A DNA stretch of 64,000 nt from Saccharopolyspora shandongensis (GCF_900106995.1 NZ_FNOK01000021.1:62001-126000); one strand, 5' to 3'; shown: positions 25,615-37,806, counted from the first letter of the stretch. Translations and numbers: made by a program. The notes: generated from the sequence alone by a model not told the origin.

Positions 25615-25645
25615 AGCCATCGGCGGAAAGGCATCACCGATGGCT
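25615..25645. promoter_or_regulatory. Inverted repeat upstream of the Trp/Gly peptide frame
   Basis: AGCCATCGG (25615-25623) and CCGATGGCT (25637-25645) are exact inverted repeats 13 bases apart, about 130-160 bases upstream of the peptide start on the minus strand. A GATAAT-like -10 lies just beyond on the minus strand (about 25604-25609). The remaining part of 25485-26040 shows no supportable gene. Confidence 0.35.
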
Positions 25646-26040
25646 CTCATGTACTGCGTTTCCAATAGTAGTGCTGGACTCCGGTGAGAAAAAGGGGACC
25701 TTTGCCCCGCGCACGTTCCGTGGCCACTGAGTAGTCGGCGGACCCGCTGATTCACCGACGCGAAGGAAAGAGCGTTGCGCTACGAACAGTCGGCCACCAG
25801 AGGCAACATCGACAACGAGATCTGCTGAACCACAGCCCAGGCAACCTGAAACCGTGGGGCTCAAATCACTCGTGCTGGGCAGATGACAGGTCGGCGGCGT
25901 CGGCCGAGGCGTTCACCGCCCCGCCGCAGGGCGCCGACGTTCTGATCGCATGGTTCGTCGACCGCGTGACGATCAACGGCCCGCGCGGCGCATGCTCGTC
26001 AGATGTCATGGAACATCCGTGTTCGGCGGTCGGGCCGGCC

Positions 26041-26703
26041 TCACCTCTTGCGGGCCAAGGTGAGGCCGTCGGCCATCGACAGCATCGCCAGGTCGACGCG
26101 ATCGTCCTCGAGCAGGGCGGCGTTCAGTTCTCGCACGGCGACAGTGTCCGCATCGGACGCGTGCTCGTCGACGACACGTCCGAAGAACACCGTGTTGTCG
26201 ATCGCGATCAGCCCGCCTGGCCGTGCCAGCTGTAGCGCTTTCTCGTAGTAGGCCGGGTAGCCGGCTTTGTCCGCGTCCACGAAGATCAGGTCAGCTCCGG
26301 CTGGGGCGAGTTCGGTCGCCAGTGTGGTCAGGACGTCCGTCGCCGCCCCGATCCGGACATCGATCCGGTCCGCCACTCCGGCCCGCTGCCAGTACGGTTT
26401 CGCGATCATCGGCCATTTCTCGGAAATGTCCACAGTGATCAGTCGTCCGCCGGTGGGCAAGGCGCGGGCCATGCACAGCGTGCTGTAACCGGTGAACGTG
26501 CCGACTTCCACGACTGTCCTGGCGCCGATCAACGCGACCAGCAAGGCGAGGAATTGGGCTTCCTCGGCCATCACCTGCATGGCCCGGCCCATCGGCAGCT
26601 CGACGGTCTCTTTCCTCAGGTCGCTGAGGATTTCGTCGTCCCGCAGAGACACCGTTCGCACGTAGTCCAGCAACGCGGGCGAGAACTCAGTTTGCTGTGC
26701 CAT
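26041..26703 (-). CDS. fkbG: O-methyltransferase of methoxymalonyl-ACP synthesis (FkbG-like)
   Basis: 220 residues, class I SAM-dependent methyltransferase of the caffeoyl-CoA/catechol type: [20 protein letters not shown] is the SAM-binding motif I, and [20 protein letters not shown] carries the metal-binding Asp. FkbG-type enzymes methylate hydroxymalonyl-ACP to methoxymalonyl-ACP. The other four genes of that pathway (fkbK, J, I, H) are present at 35.6-38.9 kb on the far side of the PKS, which makes this role much more likely than catechol methylation. It lies 10 bases after the PKS stop, on the same strand, so it is the last gene of the PKS transcript. Confidence 0.87.
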   Translation of the reverse strand: MAQQTEFSPALLDYVRTVSLRDDEILSDLRKETVELPMGRAMQVMAEEAQFLALLVALIGARTVVEVGTFTGYSTLCMARALPTGGRLITVDISEKWPMIAKPYWQRAGVADRIDVRIGAATDVLTTLATELAPAGADLIFVDADKAGYPAYYEKALQLARPGGLIAIDNTVFFGRVVDEHASDADTVAVRELNAALLEDDRVDLAMLSMADGLTLARKR

Positions 26704-26713
26704 CTTCTTCCAA

Positions 26714-29700
26714 TCAGTGGGACAGGCCGAACTTGCTGTCGATCAGGTCGAGAACTTCCTGCGCCGAAGCGTCGGCGAGGTCGAGGGCCTCCGTCGCCGG
26801 ACGTTCCCGCAGGTTCGACAGCAGCCCTTGCAATCGGCCGCTGACCTCCGCTCTGGTCGCGTCATCCGGCTTCAGCGCGGGCAGCAAGGACTCCAGGCGG
26901 TCCAGGGCTTCGATCAACGGTGCCGCGGTACTCGGGGGCCCGAGCAGGGTGCACAGGTGTGCCGCCAGGTCGGTGGGCGTGGGCTGGTCGAAGATCAACG
27001 TCGGTGGCAGCCGCAATCCGGTCGCGACGCCCAGCCGGTTGCGCAGCTCGGTCGCCATCAGCGAGTCGAAACCCAGGTCGCTGAACGCCTGCTGCGGGCG
27101 CACGGACTCCATCCCGGTGTGCCCCAGCACCGCTGCCGCGTGGCTGCGCACCGCATCCAGCACCACGCCCTGCTGTTCCACTTCGGACAGTCCGGCCAAC
27201 CGATGCGTCAGACGTTCCGGCCCACGACGTACGTGCCGCTTGACCAGTCCGCGCATCAACAGCGGTACGTCCTGGCCGGGGGACAAGGCGAACCGCGCCG
27301 GAACCAGCAGCGCACTGTCCAGCCGGACTGCGGCATCCAGCAGCGCCAGCCCTTCGGCCGCCGACAGGCCCACCGCGCCCGCCCTGGCCAGCCTGGCCCG
27401 ATCGATGGCGCTCAACCCCGCGATCATCCCCTCGGCGTGCTCCCACAGTCCCCATGCCAGCGACTGCCCCGGCAATCCCTGCGCTCGCCGCTGTGCAGCC
27501 AAACCGTCGAGCACCGCGTTCGCCGCGGCATACGCCCCTTGACCAGGGCTGCCCAGGATCCCGGCCGCCGAGGAGAACATCACGAAGAACGACAGGGGCT
27601 GATCCTCGGTCAGCTCGTGCAATGCGAGCGCCGCCGTCGCCTTGGACCGCATCACCCGCTCGATCCGATCCGGCGTCAACGACTCGAGGACTCCGTCGTC
27701 GAGGACACCCGCTGCATGGATCACGCCGCCGACGCGGACATCCGTCAGCACCTCGGCCAAGGCATCCCGGTCGGACACGTCGACGGCGGCCACTCGCGCG
27801 CCCAAGGCGGCGAGGTCGGCGGCTCCCGGAGCAGCCATTCCCCGGCGACTGAGCAACAGCAGGTTCCGAACACCGTGCTCGGCCACCAGATGCCGAGCCA
27901 CCAGACCACCCAGGACGCCGGTGCCGCCGGTGATCACCACCGTCGCCTCGGGATCCACCAGGGGAGTGGCCGTGCTGATCGGCGTTGCCGCGGCTCGCAC
28001 CAGACGTGGCACCAGCATGCGGCCGGCGCGGATCGCGACCTGGGTCTCCCCGGCGGCCACCGCGGCCAGGAGCGCCGGCTCATCGTGCGTGCCGTCGGTA
28101 TCGACGAGCACGAACCGGTCGGGGTGTTCGGCCTGTGCCGAGCGCACCAGCCCCCATACCCCCGCGGCGGCCAGGTCGAGTACGTCCTCGTCGGTGGTCA
28201 CCGCGACCGCCCCGCTGGTCGTGATCACCAGCCGCTGGTGTTCGGACCGCTCGCCTGCCAGCCATTCCTGCAGCAGCCGCAGAACCCGGCCCGCCTCGGC
28301 CGGTTCCGGGCCTCCGCCACAGCGGTGCGTCACGAAAGCGAGCCCGGACGTGCCGTCGGCCGTTGCCGCGGGCTGCCAGTCGAGCGTGAACATCGCCTGG
28401 TCCACTGCCGGTGCGGCGGTCACCGGCCGCACGGTCAACGACTCCACCGAGAACACCGGGTTGCCGGTCTGATCGCTCGCCACGAGCGTCAGCACGTCCT
28501 GCCCCCTGCGGGTCAGCCGTACGCGCAGGACCGAGGCGCTTGGTGCGTGCACCGAGACCCCGGTCCACGCGAATGGCAGCCCGCCCTTCTCATCGGCCGT
28601 CCGCAGGAACGCGGCCGCGTGCAAGGTCGCGTCGAGCAGGACCGGGTGCAGGCTATAGGCACCGTCGTCGTCAACGCCCACCTCGGCGAACACCGCGTCT
28701 TCGGTCCGCCATGCCGAGCGCAGCCCCTGGAACGCCGGGCCGTACTCGAAGCCCAGTTCGCGCATCCTTTCGTAGGTGCCTGCCAGCGGGATCTCGGTGG
28801 CGCCCGCAGGCGGCCAGCGGGTCACGCCCGCGCTTGGTTCGGCCTCGCCGGCCGACACGCTGCCCGACGCGTGGCAGGTCCAGCCGGTCTGGTCACGTGA
28901 GTACACCTTGACCGTTCGGTCACCCGCCTCAGCCGGCTCGAGGACGACCTGCAGGTGCACCTCGTCGTGCTCCGGCACCACCAACGGCGCCTGGATGGTC
29001 AGGTCCGCCAGCACCGGGCAACCAGCCAGTTGTCCCGCGGTGACCGCCAAGTCCACGAATCCGGTGCCGGGGAACAGGACGACGCCACCGACGGCGTGGT
29101 CGCCCAGCCACGGCTGGGCCTGCCGGCTCAGCAGCCCGGTCACCACCAGCCGGTCGGAGTCCGGGGACTCGACCACTTCGCGGAGGATGCCGTGTTCGAG
29201 AGCGCCCGTGCTCCGGTGCGCGTCCCCGGTGCGCGCGCTGACCCAGTACCGCTCCGACTGGAAGGCGTAGGTCGGCAGCTCGATCCGGTGCCCGGCGCCG
29301 CCGAGCCACGCCGGCCAGTCCACCGCCGCTCCCGTCACGTGCAGCCGGGCGAGAGCGGTGAGCAAGGCAGCCGGCTCGGTGAGTTGCTTGCGCAGCACGG
29401 GTATCCACGGCACGGTGTCCTGCGCCATGCCGGAAAGCACCGCGTCGGGCCCGATTTCCACGCAGCGTGCCACGCCCTGGGCGACCAGGCTGTTCACGCA
29501 GTCGCCGAACCTGACCGTGTCCCGGATGTTCGCGACCCAGTAGTCCGGCGAGCACAGCTCCGCCGCCGACACCAGCGTGCCGGTGACACCGGACAGGAAC
29601 GGGATCGCCGGCGGTCGGAAGTCCACTGTCCGCGCGACAGCCCGGAATTCCGCGAGCATTCCGGTGATCAGCGGCGAGTGGAATGCGTGGCTGACCGGCA

Positions 29701-30535
29701 GCCGGGTCGTGCGGACGCCGCCGGCCGCCAGTCCCGCGGCGGCTGCCAGGACGGGTTCCGCGGCGCCGGAGAGCACCACGGCGTCAGGTCCGTTCACCGC
29801 GGCGATCGCGACCTGGTCGTTCAGATACGGCAGAACCGTCGATTCCCCGGCCCGGATCGACACCATCGCCCCGCCGGTGGGCAATGCCTGCATCAGCCTT
29901 GCCCTGGCGGCGACCAGCCGGGCCGCGTCGGGCAGGGACAGCACCTCGGCGGCATGCGCCGCGGCCAGCTCGCCGACGGAGTGTCCGAGGACGACGTCCG
30001 GACGCACTCCCAGGGACCGGACCAGCGCGGTCAACGCCACCTCGACGGCGAACAGCCCGGTCTGGGTGAACTCGGTCTGGTCGAGCAGATGGGGCGTCTC
30101 GCCCCAGATCACCTCGCGCAGCGGGCGGGACAGGTATCGGTCCAGCTCGGCGGTGACCTCGTCGAACGCCGTGGCGAACACCGGAAAGGCCTCGTACAGC
30201 GTGCGGCCCATGCCCAGTCGCTGCGATCCCTGCCCGGGGTACCCGAACGCGGTCGGGCCGTCGGATCCGGTCGCTCCGACGATCGTCCGTGGCGTGGGGG
30301 CGTCGTCCGCGAGCGCGGTGAGGCCGGCCAGCAACTCCGCGCGATCGTCGCCGATCACCACCGCGCGGTGTTCGAACGCCGACCGCGTGCTGATCAGGGA
30401 AAAGGCGACGTCCGCCAGATCGGCTCGATCCGGTGTGCAGCTTGCGCGCGAGCGCCTGCGGGGTCGCGTGCTCGAAGACCACGGTGACCGGCAGCCGCAG
30501 GCCGGTGGCGGCGTTGAGGCGGTTGCGCAGCTCAA
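26714..30535 (-). CDS. Type I PKS module lacking its KS: AT-DH-KR-ACP with C-terminal docking segment
   Basis: The similarity starts at about 30430, reading [25 protein letters not shown], the normal KS-to-AT linker; residues before that are an out-of-frame reading of the upstream ACP. AT: GHSVGE and HAFH, the malonyl-CoA signature. [13 protein letters not shown] (HxxxGxxxxP) and DATLH, both catalytic residues present. [11 protein letters not shown], with LDD in HAAGVLDDG (B-type) and catalytic [28 protein letters not shown]. The last 50 residues ([23 protein letters not shown]) look like a C-terminal docking domain, and there is no thioesterase. The KS and its junction are deleted and the frame is shifted relative to the upstream module, so this half cannot be translated as part of the synthase. 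Confidence 0.85.
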   Translation of the reverse strand: MSCATASTPPPACGCRSPWSSSTRPRRRSRASCTPDRADLADVAFSLISTRSAFEHRAVVIGDDRAELLAGLTALADDAPTPRTIVGATGSDGPTAFGYPGQGSQRLGMGRTLYEAFPVFATAFDEVTAELDRYLSRPLREVIWGETPHLLDQTEFTQTGLFAVEVALTALVRSLGVRPDVVLGHSVGELAAAHAAEVLSLPDAARLVAARARLMQALPTGGAMVSIRAGESTVLPYLNDQVAIAAVNGPDAVVLSGAAEPVLAAAAGLAAGGVRTTRLPVSHAFHSPLITGMLAEFRAVARTVDFRPPAIPFLSGVTGTLVSAAELCSPDYWVANIRDTVRFGDCVNSLVAQGVARCVEIGPDAVLSGMAQDTVPWIPVLRKQLTEPAALLTALARLHVTGAAVDWPAWLGGAGHRIELPTYAFQSERYWVSARTGDAHRSTGALEHGILREVVESPDSDRLVVTGLLSRQAQPWLGDHAVGGVVLFPGTGFVDLAVTAGQLAGCPVLADLTIQAPLVVPEHDEVHLQVVLEPAEAGDRTVKVYSRDQTGWTCHASGSVSAGEAEPSAGVTRWPPAGATEIPLAGTYERMRELGFEYGPAFQGLRSAWRTEDAVFAEVGVDDDGAYSLHPVLLDATLHAAAFLRTADEKGGLPFAWTGVSVHAPSASVLRVRLTRRGQDVLTLVASDQTGNPVFSVESLTVRPVTAAPAVDQAMFTLDWQPAATADGTSGLAFVTHRCGGGPEPAEAGRVLRLLQEWLAGERSEHQRLVITTSGAVAVTTDEDVLDLAAAGVWGLVRSAQAEHPDRFVLVDTDGTHDEPALLAAVAAGETQVAIRAGRMLVPRLVRAAATPISTATPLVDPEATVVITGGTGVLGGLVARHLVAEHGVRNLLLLSRRGMAAPGAADLAALGARVAAVDVSDRDALAEVLTDVRVGGVIHAAGVLDDGVLESLTPDRIERVMRSKATAALALHELTEDQPLSFFVMFSSAAGILGSPGQGAYAAANAVLDGLAAQRRAQGLPGQSLAWGLWEHAEGMIAGLSAIDRARLARAGAVGLSAAEGLALLDAAVRLDSALLVPARFALSPGQDVPLLMRGLVKRHVRRGPERLTHRLAGLSEVEQQGVVLDAVRSHAAAVLGHTGMESVRPQQAFSDLGFDSLMATELRNRLGVATGLRLPPTLIFDQPTPTDLAAHLCTLLGPPSTAAPLIEALDRLESLLPALKPDDATRAEVSGRLQGLLSNLRERPATEALDLADASAQEVLDLIDSKFGLSH

Positions 30536-33500
30536 CGGCCATCAGCGAGTCGAACCCCAGCTCGCGGAAGGTGCGGTCGACCTCGACCGCGTCCGTTCCC
30601 GGCTGCCTCAGCACGCCCGCGGCGAGCTCACGCACCAGGCCGGCCAGGATGTTCTCCTGGTCGGCGAGTGCGCGCCCGGACAGCCGCTCCCGCAACGGCG
30701 CCGATCGGTCCTCTTCCTCGGTCCGGTCGCTGCCGGAGAGGTTCGCGAGCAACGGGCTCGGCCGCAGGGCGGTGAACGCGGGGATGAACAGCGACCAGTC
30801 CACGTCCGCCACCACCGAGGCCGCCTCGCCGTCGTCGACGGCCCGGCGAAGTGCGGTGATCGCCGGTCCGGGGGCCATGGCGCGGACTCCGAGCCTGCTG
30901 AACAGTTCCCGCAGTTCGTGCGGCGTGTCCGACAGCCCGGTCTCGGTCCAGCCACCCCAGGCGATCGACGTGGCCACGAGGCCGTCCGCCCGGCGCCCGG
31001 CCGCCAGGGCGTCGAGGTAGGCGTTCGCCGCGCTGTAGGCGGAATGGCCCGCTCCGCCAAGCACCCCGGACAGCGATGCCATGAATACGAACGCGTCCAG
31101 CGGGACGTCCGCCAGCAGGGTGTTCAGGTTCGACGCGCCCGCGACCTTGCCCGAAACCACCTCGGCGAATTCCGCCAGCGTGGTTTCGGAGGCCGGGGCG
31201 TACTTTCCGCTCACGGCGGCGGCGTGCACCACCGCACGGAGCGGGAATTCCGGGGGGACGCGGGCGAGTACCCCGGTGAGGCCCGCGAGATCTGCCGTGT
31301 CGCAGGCTTCGTACGCGACGGTGACGCCGGCTTCGGTGAGTTCCTCGGCCAGTTCGGTGGCGCCCGGCGCCTCGGCGCCCCTTCGACTCAGCAGTACGAC
31401 GTGCCGCGCGCCGTTGCGGGCGGCCCACCGGGCGATCTGTGCGCCCAGCGCGCCCGTGCCACCGGTTACCAGGATGGTGTCCCTCGGGCGCCAGGGTGCG
31501 CCACCGCGGCGTGGGGCCGCAGCCCTGACCAGCCTACGGGCCAGCGCGCCCGAGGCGGTCAGCGCGATCTGGTCCTCACCGGTCCCGCTCGACAGCACGC
31601 CGGCCAGCAGCGCCTCGGCGGCGCCGGGCATCGGAGGCAGGTCGAGCAGGCCCGCCCACAACCTCGGATGTTCCTGCGCCACCGCCAGTCCGAGGCCCCA
31701 GACCTGGGCCTGGGCGGGGGAGGGCGTCCGGCAGGTCGCCGTTGTCGCGCCCCAGGTCAGGCACCACAGTTTCGCCGTCCCCGCCGCCTCCGCGGTCATG
31801 GCCTGCACCAGGGCCAGCGTCAACGCCACACCGACGGGAACCGACCGGTGGTCAGGGTGCGGCTCCTCGGCCAAGGCCAGCAAGGACACCGCCCCGGCGA
31901 CCGTCCGCGTGTCGCTCACCGTGCCGTGCAGCAGTTCGGCGACTCGGTCGCGGTCCGCGTCGCTCGCCGACAACGTCACCGTCCGGATGTCCGCGCCGCT
32001 GGCCGCCAGGTGCGTGCGAACCGCGTGGACGCGCTCGTCCTGCTCGTGCGTCTCGGGCACGATGACCGCCCAGATGCCTGGCAGCGCCTGCGTTCCGGGC
32101 AGCGCCAACGGTGTCCAGGCGACTCGGTACCGCCACGAGTCGACGGTGGCCGTCTCCTCGGCCTGTCGGCGCCAGGCGGCGATGGCGGGCAGAGCCGCTT
32201 GCAGCGGGGTGTCGCCGGGGACACCGAGCAGCTGGGTCAGTGCATCCACGTCGCCGCGGTCCACCGGGCCCCAGAACGGTTGGGCCGCCGCGTCCGCAAC
32301 CGTTGCCGCGGTCCCCTCCTGCTCGATCTCGTCGGCCAGCCAGTAACGCTTGTGCTGGAAGGCATAGGTGGGCAGGTCGACGACTCGGGCGTCGGTGAAG
32401 GCGGCTCGCCAGTCGACGGCACCCCCGCGCACGTGGACCTCGGCGACAGCGGACAGGAACTGCTCGCGACCGCCGTGATCGCGCCGCAACGTGCCGGTGA
32501 CGGCGGCGTCCTGGCCGGACTCGTCGATCAGCTCCTGCAGGCCCATCGTCAACACCGGCTGCGGGCTGACCTCCACGAACAGACCGTGCCCCGCGTCGAG
32601 CAAGGCACGCACGGCGGCGTCCATCCGGACCGGCTCGCGCAGATTTCGGTACCAGTAGGCGGCATCGAGAGTCGTCGTGTCCTGCCGGCGACCGGTGACC
32701 GTGGAGTAGAAGGGAACGGCTGCCGAGCCGGGTGTGACGGTCGTGAGAGAGGCTTCGATCTCTTCTCGGAGTTCTTCGACGCGTTCGGAGTGCGCGGCGA
32801 AGTCCGCTCCGGGGACGCGCCAGCGCAGCATGCCCTGGCGGGAAAGTTCGCGTTCGAACCCGTCGAGGGCGTCGAGGTCACCGGAGACCGTCACCGCCGC
32901 CGGGCCGTTGACCGCCGCGACCCACAGACGGCCACGCCACGGCTCCAGCAGATCCGTGACCTCGGCAACCGACGCCACTACGGACAGCATCCCGCCGAGG
33001 CCGCACAACCGGCGCAGCGACTTGCTGCGCGACGCGACCACGTGCGCGGCGTCCTGCAGCGACAACGCACCCGACACGCATGCGGCCGCGATCTCCCCCT
33101 GCGAGTGCCCGACAACGGCCGATGGCGTCACGCCGTACGAGCGCCACAGCTCGGCGAGGGACACCATGACCGCGAACAGCACCGGCTGAACCACGTCCAC
33201 CCGATCCAGTCCCGGCGCGCAGGCAACACCCCGCAGCACGTCCGGCAACGACCAGTCGACCTGCCTGCCGAGTGCGTCCGCGCACTCGGCCATCCGGTCG
33301 GCGAACACCGGTTCGGTGTCCAGTAGTTCGCGGGCCATGCCCGTCCATTGCGTGCCATGGCCGGGAAAGACCATGACCAGCCGCCGCGCCGCATCCGTCC
33401 GGCGACCCGAGACCACGTTGCGGGCAGGCCCGGACTGCCCGGCCAACGTGCCCAGACCATCCGAAATGGACGATCGGCCGGACCCGACGACCACAGCGCG

Positions 33501-35063
33501 GTGGTCGTGGACCGCGCGGGTGACCACGAGCGAATGGCCGACATCGGCCGGGCGCGGGTCGTGCTCGAGCACATGCGCACGCAGACGCTCCGCCTGGGCG
33601 CGCAATCCCGCTGGGGATCGAGCCGAAAGCACCACCGGCACAGCGACATCCGGCGCGTGCCGTTCCTCGGCACGGTCCGTCGGCGCCTGTTCGAGCACGA
33701 CGTGCGCATTGGTGCCGCTGACCCCGAACGACGACACCCCGGCCCGCCGCGGCCGGTTCACCTCCGGCCATGGCCGCGATTCGGTGAGCAGGCGGACCGC
33801 GTCGCCGGACCAGTCCACCTGATCGCTGGGTTCGTCCACGTGCAGCGTGCGAGGCAGCACGCCATGCCGCATCGCGAGCACCATCTTGATCACGCCGGCC
33901 ACCCCCGCCGCCGCCTGCGCGTGCCCCAGGTTCGACTTGATCGAACCCAGCCACAGCGGCCGGTCGGCGGGCCGGTTGCGGCCGTAGCTGGCCTGAAGCG
34001 CCTGGATCTCAATGGGGTCGCCGAGCCTGGTGCCGGTGCCGTGCCCCTCCACCGCGTCGACCTCGTGCACCGACAGGCCCGCCGCGGCTACCGCCGTGTC
34101 GATGACGTGCTGCTGCGCCGTCCGGCTCGGAGCCGTCAGGCCGTTGGACGCGCCGTCGGAGTTGACCGACGAGCCGCGAATTACGGCCAGCACCCGGTGT
34201 CCGTTGCGTCGCGCGTCGGACAGCCGTTCCACCAGCAGCGCTCCGACGCCCTCACTCCAGCCGGTCCCGTCTGCCGCGGCCGCGAAGGATTTGCAACGCC
34301 CGTCCGCCGCGAGGCCGTCGTGCTGGGCGAACACGGTGAAAGTGGCCGGAGTGGACATCACGGACACACCGCCGGCCAGCGCCAGGTCGCACTCACCCGC
34401 ACGCAGCGACTGCGCCGCCAGGTGCAACGCCACCAAGGACGAGGAACACGCGGTGTCCACCGTCATCGAGGGACCGCGTAGTCCGAAGGTGCAGGAGATC
34501 CTCCCGGAAGCGACACTGCCCGAGATGCCGGTGACGAGGTGCCCCTGCAGTGCGGTCGGCACCGGGAGCCCGGACAGGACGTAGTCCGAGCCGCCCATCC
34601 CGGCGAACACCCCGGTGCGGCTGCCGCGCAGCGAGTCGGGGTCGATGCCCGCTCGTTCGAAGGCCTCCCAGGCAATTTCCAGCAGCAACCGCTGCTGGGG
34701 ATCCGTCGCGAGCGCCTCGCGCGGTGCGATGCCGAAGAAGTCCGCGTCGAACTCGTCGGCACCGGTCAGGAACCCGCCACGGCGGATGTACGCAGTCGCG
34801 GGTTCGCCTTGGGCGGCGGCACCGGAAGCGGCGAACCGCCAGCCGCGATCGCTCGGGAAGTCCGTCACGACATCCCGGCCCTCGGCCACCAGCCGCCACA
34901 GGTCTTCCGGTGAGTTCACTCCGCCGGGGAAACGGCAACTCATACCGATGATCGCGATCGGTTCGCGCTGGCGGTCCTCGGTCGCCCGGAGCTGTTCGGT
35001 GGTCAGATCGAGTTCCGCGGTGACCCGTTTGAGATAGTCAAGCAGTTTGTCGTTGCCTACCAT
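29784..35063 (-). CDS. Type I PKS extension module KS-AT-KR-ACP, frameshifted after the ACP
   Basis: Starts at ATG 35063 (GAGGAGGG upstream) with an N-terminal coiled-coil docking domain ([20 protein letters not shown]), so it must receive a chain from another PKS protein. KS: active Cys206 in DTACSSS, His341 in HGTGT and His381 in SNLGH, all intact. AT (about 545-840): GHSQGE with FAAH where methylmalonyl enzymes have YASH, consistent with an alpha-substituted extender such as methoxymalonyl. KR (about 1195-1360): TGGTGALG, no LDD motif (A-type), catalytic Tyr in [20 protein letters not shown] near 1506. At about residue 1545 (30430) similarity continues in another frame; the remaining 215 residues to 29784 are nonsense. 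Confidence 0.88.
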   Translation of the reverse strand: MVGNDKLLDYLKRVTAELDLTTEQLRATEDRQREPIAIIGMSCRFPGGVNSPEDLWRLVAEGRDVVTDFPSDRGWRFAASGAAAQGEPATAYIRRGGFLTGADEFDADFFGIAPREALATDPQQRLLLEIAWEAFERAGIDPDSLRGSRTGVFAGMGGSDYVLSGLPVPTALQGHLVTGISGSVASGRISCTFGLRGPSMTVDTACSSSLVALHLAAQSLRAGECDLALAGGVSVMSTPATFTVFAQHDGLAADGRCKSFAAAADGTGWSEGVGALLVERLSDARRNGHRVLAVIRGSSVNSDGASNGLTAPSRTAQQHVIDTAVAAAGLSVHEVDAVEGHGTGTRLGDPIEIQALQASYGRNRPADRPLWLGSIKSNLGHAQAAAGVAGVIKMVLAMRHGVLPRTLHVDEPSDQVDWSGDAVRLLTESRPWPEVNRPRRAGVSSFGVSGTNAHVVLEQAPTDRAEERHAPDVAVPVVLSARSPAGLRAQAERLRAHVLEHDPRPADVGHSLVVTRAVHDHRAVVVGSGRSSISDGLGTLAGQSGPARNVVSGRRTDAARRLVMVFPGHGTQWTGMARELLDTEPVFADRMAECADALGRQVDWSLPDVLRGVACAPGLDRVDVVQPVLFAVMVSLAELWRSYGVTPSAVVGHSQGEIAAACVSGALSLQDAAHVVASRSKSLRRLCGLGGMLSVVASVAEVTDLLEPWRGRLWVAAVNGPAAVTVSGDLDALDGFERELSRQGMLRWRVPGADFAAHSERVEELREEIEASLTTVTPGSAAVPFYSTVTGRRQDTTTLDAAYWYRNLREPVRMDAAVRALLDAGHGLFVEVSPQPVLTMGLQELIDESGQDAAVTGTLRRDHGGREQFLSAVAEVHVRGGAVDWRAAFTDARVVDLPTYAFQHKRYWLADEIEQEGTAATVADAAAQPFWGPVDRGDVDALTQLLGVPGDTPLQAALPAIAAWRRQAEETATVDSWRYRVAWTPLALPGTQALPGIWAVIVPETHEQDERVHAVRTHLAASGADIRTVTLSASDADRDRVAELLHGTVSDTRTVAGAVSLLALAEEPHPDHRSVPVGVALTLALVQAMTAEAAGTAKLWCLTWGATTATCRTPSPAQAQVWGLGLAVAQEHPRLWAGLLDLPPMPGAAEALLAGVLSSGTGEDQIALTASGALARRLVRAAAPRRGGAPWRPRDTILVTGGTGALGAQIARWAARNGARHVVLLSRRGAEAPGATELAEELTEAGVTVAYEACDTADLAGLTGVLARVPPEFPLRAVVHAAAVSGKYAPASETTLAEFAEVVSGKVAGASNLNTLLADVPLDAFVFMASLSGVLGGAGHSAYSAANAYLDALAAGRRADGLVATSIAWGGWTETGLSDTPHELRELFSRLGVRAMAPGPAITALRRAVDDGEAASVVADVDWSLFIPAFTALRPSPLLANLSGSDRTEEEDRSAPLRERLSGRALADQENILAGLVRELAAGVLRQPGTDAVEVDRTFRELGFDSLMAVELRNRLNAATGLRLPVTVVFEHATPQALARKLHTGSSRSGGRRLFPDQHAVGVRTPRGGDRRRSRGVAGRPHRARGRRPHATDDRRSDRIRRPDRVRVPRAGIAATGHGPHAVRGLSGVRHGVRRGHRRAGPIPVPPAARGDLGRDAPSARPDRVHPDRAVRRRGGVDRAGPVPGSASGRRPRTLRRRAGRGACRRGAVPARRGPAGRRQGKADAGIAHRRGDGVDPGRGIDGSAVSERPGRDRRGERT

Positions 35064-35573
35064 CCGGGCCCTCCTCGGAAAATGCGAACAAAACACCCAC
35101 GCCACGGATGCGAGACATTGGCAGCGTTGTCGCTGTGCCGTTGCCGCACAGTTTTCACGCGCAAAAGAATTCGACGCCGCGATGTGACCGGCGTGGCCTG
35201 CGGTCGACTGGTGAAAGTCCCAGTGCCTTGACCTCCGTCTCGCACGCGCGCCGCAGCGAAGAATCCAATGTGGTCGATGACCGCGGCGATCCCATGCCCA
35301 TGCACAGGGGGGATGTCGGCGCAGGTGAACTCGCTGAGTGAACAATCCCGGTGTCCTCGGGCCCGGTCTGCCAGCAAATAGCGATCACGTCAAACAGTCG
35401 TACCGCGCATCCTCGGCAAGAATCACCACGCTTTGCGTACAGTGCGCGAAAGTGCAGCGTCAAAGCATAAAGGTGCAGGCGAGCCGGCGACCGGTCCATC
35501 CGCCTCTGCTGCTGCTAGCGTTGCGCTAACCCACTCCTGTAATGGTGGTAAACCAAAACGTAGGGAGTTGCGT

Positions 35574-36437
35574 GTGGCGGCTGATCGTCAGGAATGTCCG
35601 GTCGCGGTGGTGGGTGCCGGTGTGATGGGGATGGGCATTGCGGCAACTGTGCTGGGCAGCGGTCTGCCGGTCGTGCTGCTGGACATCGACCGCGCCGCGC
35701 TGGACCGGGCCGAGCGCACGATCGAACTGCAGTTGCGGCACGCGCGGATGATGGACGCGCTGCCACCGGACCGCACGCCGGGCCGGCTCGTCACCACCAC
35801 CTCGGTGCGTGCGCTGGCCGGGGCTCGCGCTGTCATCGAGGCCGTCGTCGAACACCAGGCGACCAAGGCCGAGGTCCTCACCGAGGTGGCCGCCGTCGTC
35901 GACCCGAGCACCCCCTTGATCTCCAACACGTCGGGCATCCCGATCGACGAACTCGCCGACGCCCTGCCCCGGCCGCGCCAGCTGATCGGCACGCACTTCA
36001 TGAACCCGGCGTACCTGATCGACCTGGTCGAGGTGATCAGGGGACCGCGCACGGACGAGGCGACGGTGACCGGGTTGACCTCGTTGCTGACGGACCTGAA
36101 CCGCCGCGCAGTCGTGGTACGCGACTCCCACGGATTCGTCACCAGCAGGCTGCTGCACCCGATGCTCAACGACGCCGCGCGACTGGTCGGCGAGGCAGTG
36201 GCCACGGCGGAGGACGTCGATGCCTTGATGGTGGGGTGCCTCGGGCACCGGACCGGGCCGCTGCGCACCGCCGACCTGATCGGTCTGGACAACCTCGTCG
36301 ATTCGCTGGCAGCGCTGTACGAGCGGACCGGTGAGCAGCGCTACCGACCATGCGAACAACTCCTGGCGAAAGTGCGCGATGGCGACCTCGGCCGCAAGTC
36401 GGGCCGCGGCTTCTACGACTACGGGGAGGCACTGTGA
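35574..36437 (+). CDS. fkbK: 3-hydroxyacyl-ACP/CoA dehydrogenase of methoxymalonyl-ACP synthesis (FkbK-like)
   Basis: 287 residues. An N-terminal Rossmann fold (VAVVGAGVMGMGIAATVLG) is followed by the 3-hydroxyacyl-CoA dehydrogenase pattern IGTHFMNPAYLIDLVEVIRG and the C-terminal GRKSGRGFYDYGE. In FK520, ansamitocin and related clusters this enzyme oxidises glyceryl-ACP at C3 on the way to hydroxymalonyl-ACP. GTG 35574 with TAGGGAG upstream is chosen; the longer frame from 35433 has no similarity before it. First gene of the fkbK-J-I-H operon, divergent from the PKS across a 510-base region (35064-35573) with no other gene. Confidence 0.93.
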   Translation: MAADRQECPVAVVGAGVMGMGIAATVLGSGLPVVLLDIDRAALDRAERTIELQLRHARMMDALPPDRTPGRLVTTTSVRALAGARAVIEAVVEHQATKAEVLTEVAAVVDPSTPLISNTSGIPIDELADALPRPRQLIGTHFMNPAYLIDLVEVIRGPRTDEATVTGLTSLLTDLNRRAVVVRDSHGFVTSRLLHPMLNDAARLVGEAVATAEDVDALMVGCLGHRTGPLRTADLIGLDNLVDSLAALYERTGEQRYRPCEQLLAKVRDGDLGRKSGRGFYDYGEAL

Positions 36438-36700
36438 CCGCAGAGCAGCAGACGGACTCGGCCGCGGAGGAGGTGTTGAGGTCGTACCTGACGGACAGGC
36501 TCAAGGCCGACGTGCTCGTCGACCAGGACCTGTTCGCGTCCGGCCTGGTGAACTCGATGTTCGCGATGGAGCTGGTCGTCTACCTGGAGAAGACGTTCGA
36601 GGTGGCGATCATCGGCGAACACCTGCGGCTGGACAACTTCCGGACGATCCAGTCGATGGCTGCGCTCGTGCGGACGCTGCGAGACGGCAGCGATGGCTGA
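36434..36700 (+). CDS. fkbJ: Free-standing acyl carrier protein (FkbJ-like)
   Basis: 88 residues. The phosphopantetheine site is Ser in DLFASGLVNSMFAMELVVYLE, with the LVNSM form usual for the glyceryl/methoxymalonyl carrier proteins rather than the DSL of PKS ACPs. It carries the glyceryl group loaded by FkbH through oxidation and methylation. GTG 36434 overlaps the fkbK stop as GTGA; a longer reading from 36350 runs out of frame through fkbK. Its stop overlaps the fkbI start by eight bases. Confidence 0.93.
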   Translation: MTAEQQTDSAAEEVLRSYLTDRLKADVLVDQDLFASGLVNSMFAMELVVYLEKTFEVAIIGEHLRLDNFRTIQSMAALVRTLRDGSDG

Positions 36701-37806
36701 ACACCTTGCCGACGCCCGTGCACTGGTCGATGAACTCGTCGGCGACCGGGCGGACGCCTGGGACCGGGCAGGCCACCTGCCGCTCCCGGTACTACGCGAG
36801 TTGGGTGCCCGAGGAGCGCTGTGCGCGCAGGTGTCTCCCGACTGCGGCGGGCTCGGCCTGACCAGCGCGGACAACGGCGAACTCACCGCACACACCGGCA
36901 GCCTGTGCAGTTCCGTGCGAAGTGTGCAGACCTCGCAGGGGATGGCGGCTTGGACGATCGGCCGGTTGGGCACCGCCGAGCAACGACGCGCCTACCTGAC
37001 CGAGCTGACGAGCGGTGGGCTCGCGGCCATGGCCTTCAGCGAGCCGGACGCGGGCAGCGACCTGTCCGCCGTCGGGACCCGCATCGAACCCGACGGCGAC
37101 GAGGTCGTCGTGACCGGGCGGAAGGTGTGGATCACCGCCGCGGCCTACGCCGATCTGATCGTGGTCGTCGGCCGATTCGGGACGGATGCGGCGGTGGTCG
37201 TGGTGCCCAGCACAGCGGCGGGCGTGCACGTTGAGCGCGTCCCGAACCCGGTCGGCTGCCGGGCCGCTGGCCACGCCGACGTCCGCTTCGACTCGGTCCG
37301 CCTGCCCGCGAGCGCGGTGCTCGGGGGCGGTAGGCAGTCACTGGCGATGGTGATCACGACGGCACTGACGTACGGGCGGATGTCGGTGGCCTGGGGATGC
37401 GTCGGCATCCTGCGTGCCTGCCTGCGTGAAGCCACCGTCCACACGGGAACCCGCGTGCAGTTCGGAAAACCACTCGCCGAACACCAACTCGTGGCCAGGC
37501 GCCTCGCTGAACTCCTGGTCGCCGAACGGGTGGCCACTCGGACCTGTGAACACGCCAGCGCGTGCTGGGACTCGGGCGACCCCGACCTGGCGGTGGAAGC
37601 GATCCTCGCCAAACACGTCAGCTCGGGCAACGCGACCCAGGGCGCCGCGTCGGCGATGCAACTACTGGCTTCCCGCGCCGCGCACGACGGCACCGTGATC
37701 GCGCGCGCGTACCGGGACGCCAAGCTCATGGAGATCATCGAAGGCACCACCGAGATCTGCCAGATCGTGCTGGCTCAGCACGCGATGGCCGGCAGCGGGA
37801 GAAGTC

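Noticed and set aside
25314-25730. Plus-strand Pro/Ala-repeat ORF of 138 residues over the Trp/Gly repeat
   Set aside because: No ribosome site or conserved flank; the repeat does not end at its stop, unlike the minus-strand frame. Kept only as the alternative reading of the minisatellite.
30405-30450. Programmed ribosomal frameshift within the PKS
   Set aside because: There is no slippery heptamer followed by a pseudoknot, and an entire KS domain is missing at the same point, so deletion or assembly error explains it better.
29577-33326. 1249-residue plus-strand open frame inside the PKS region
   Set aside because: Antisense to intact AT, KR and ACP domains; composition is Arg/Gly/His-rich with no domain.
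35155-35499. 114-residue minus-strand frame between PKS and fkbK
   Set aside because: No domain, no ribosome site and located in the divergent promoter region; treated as non-coding.
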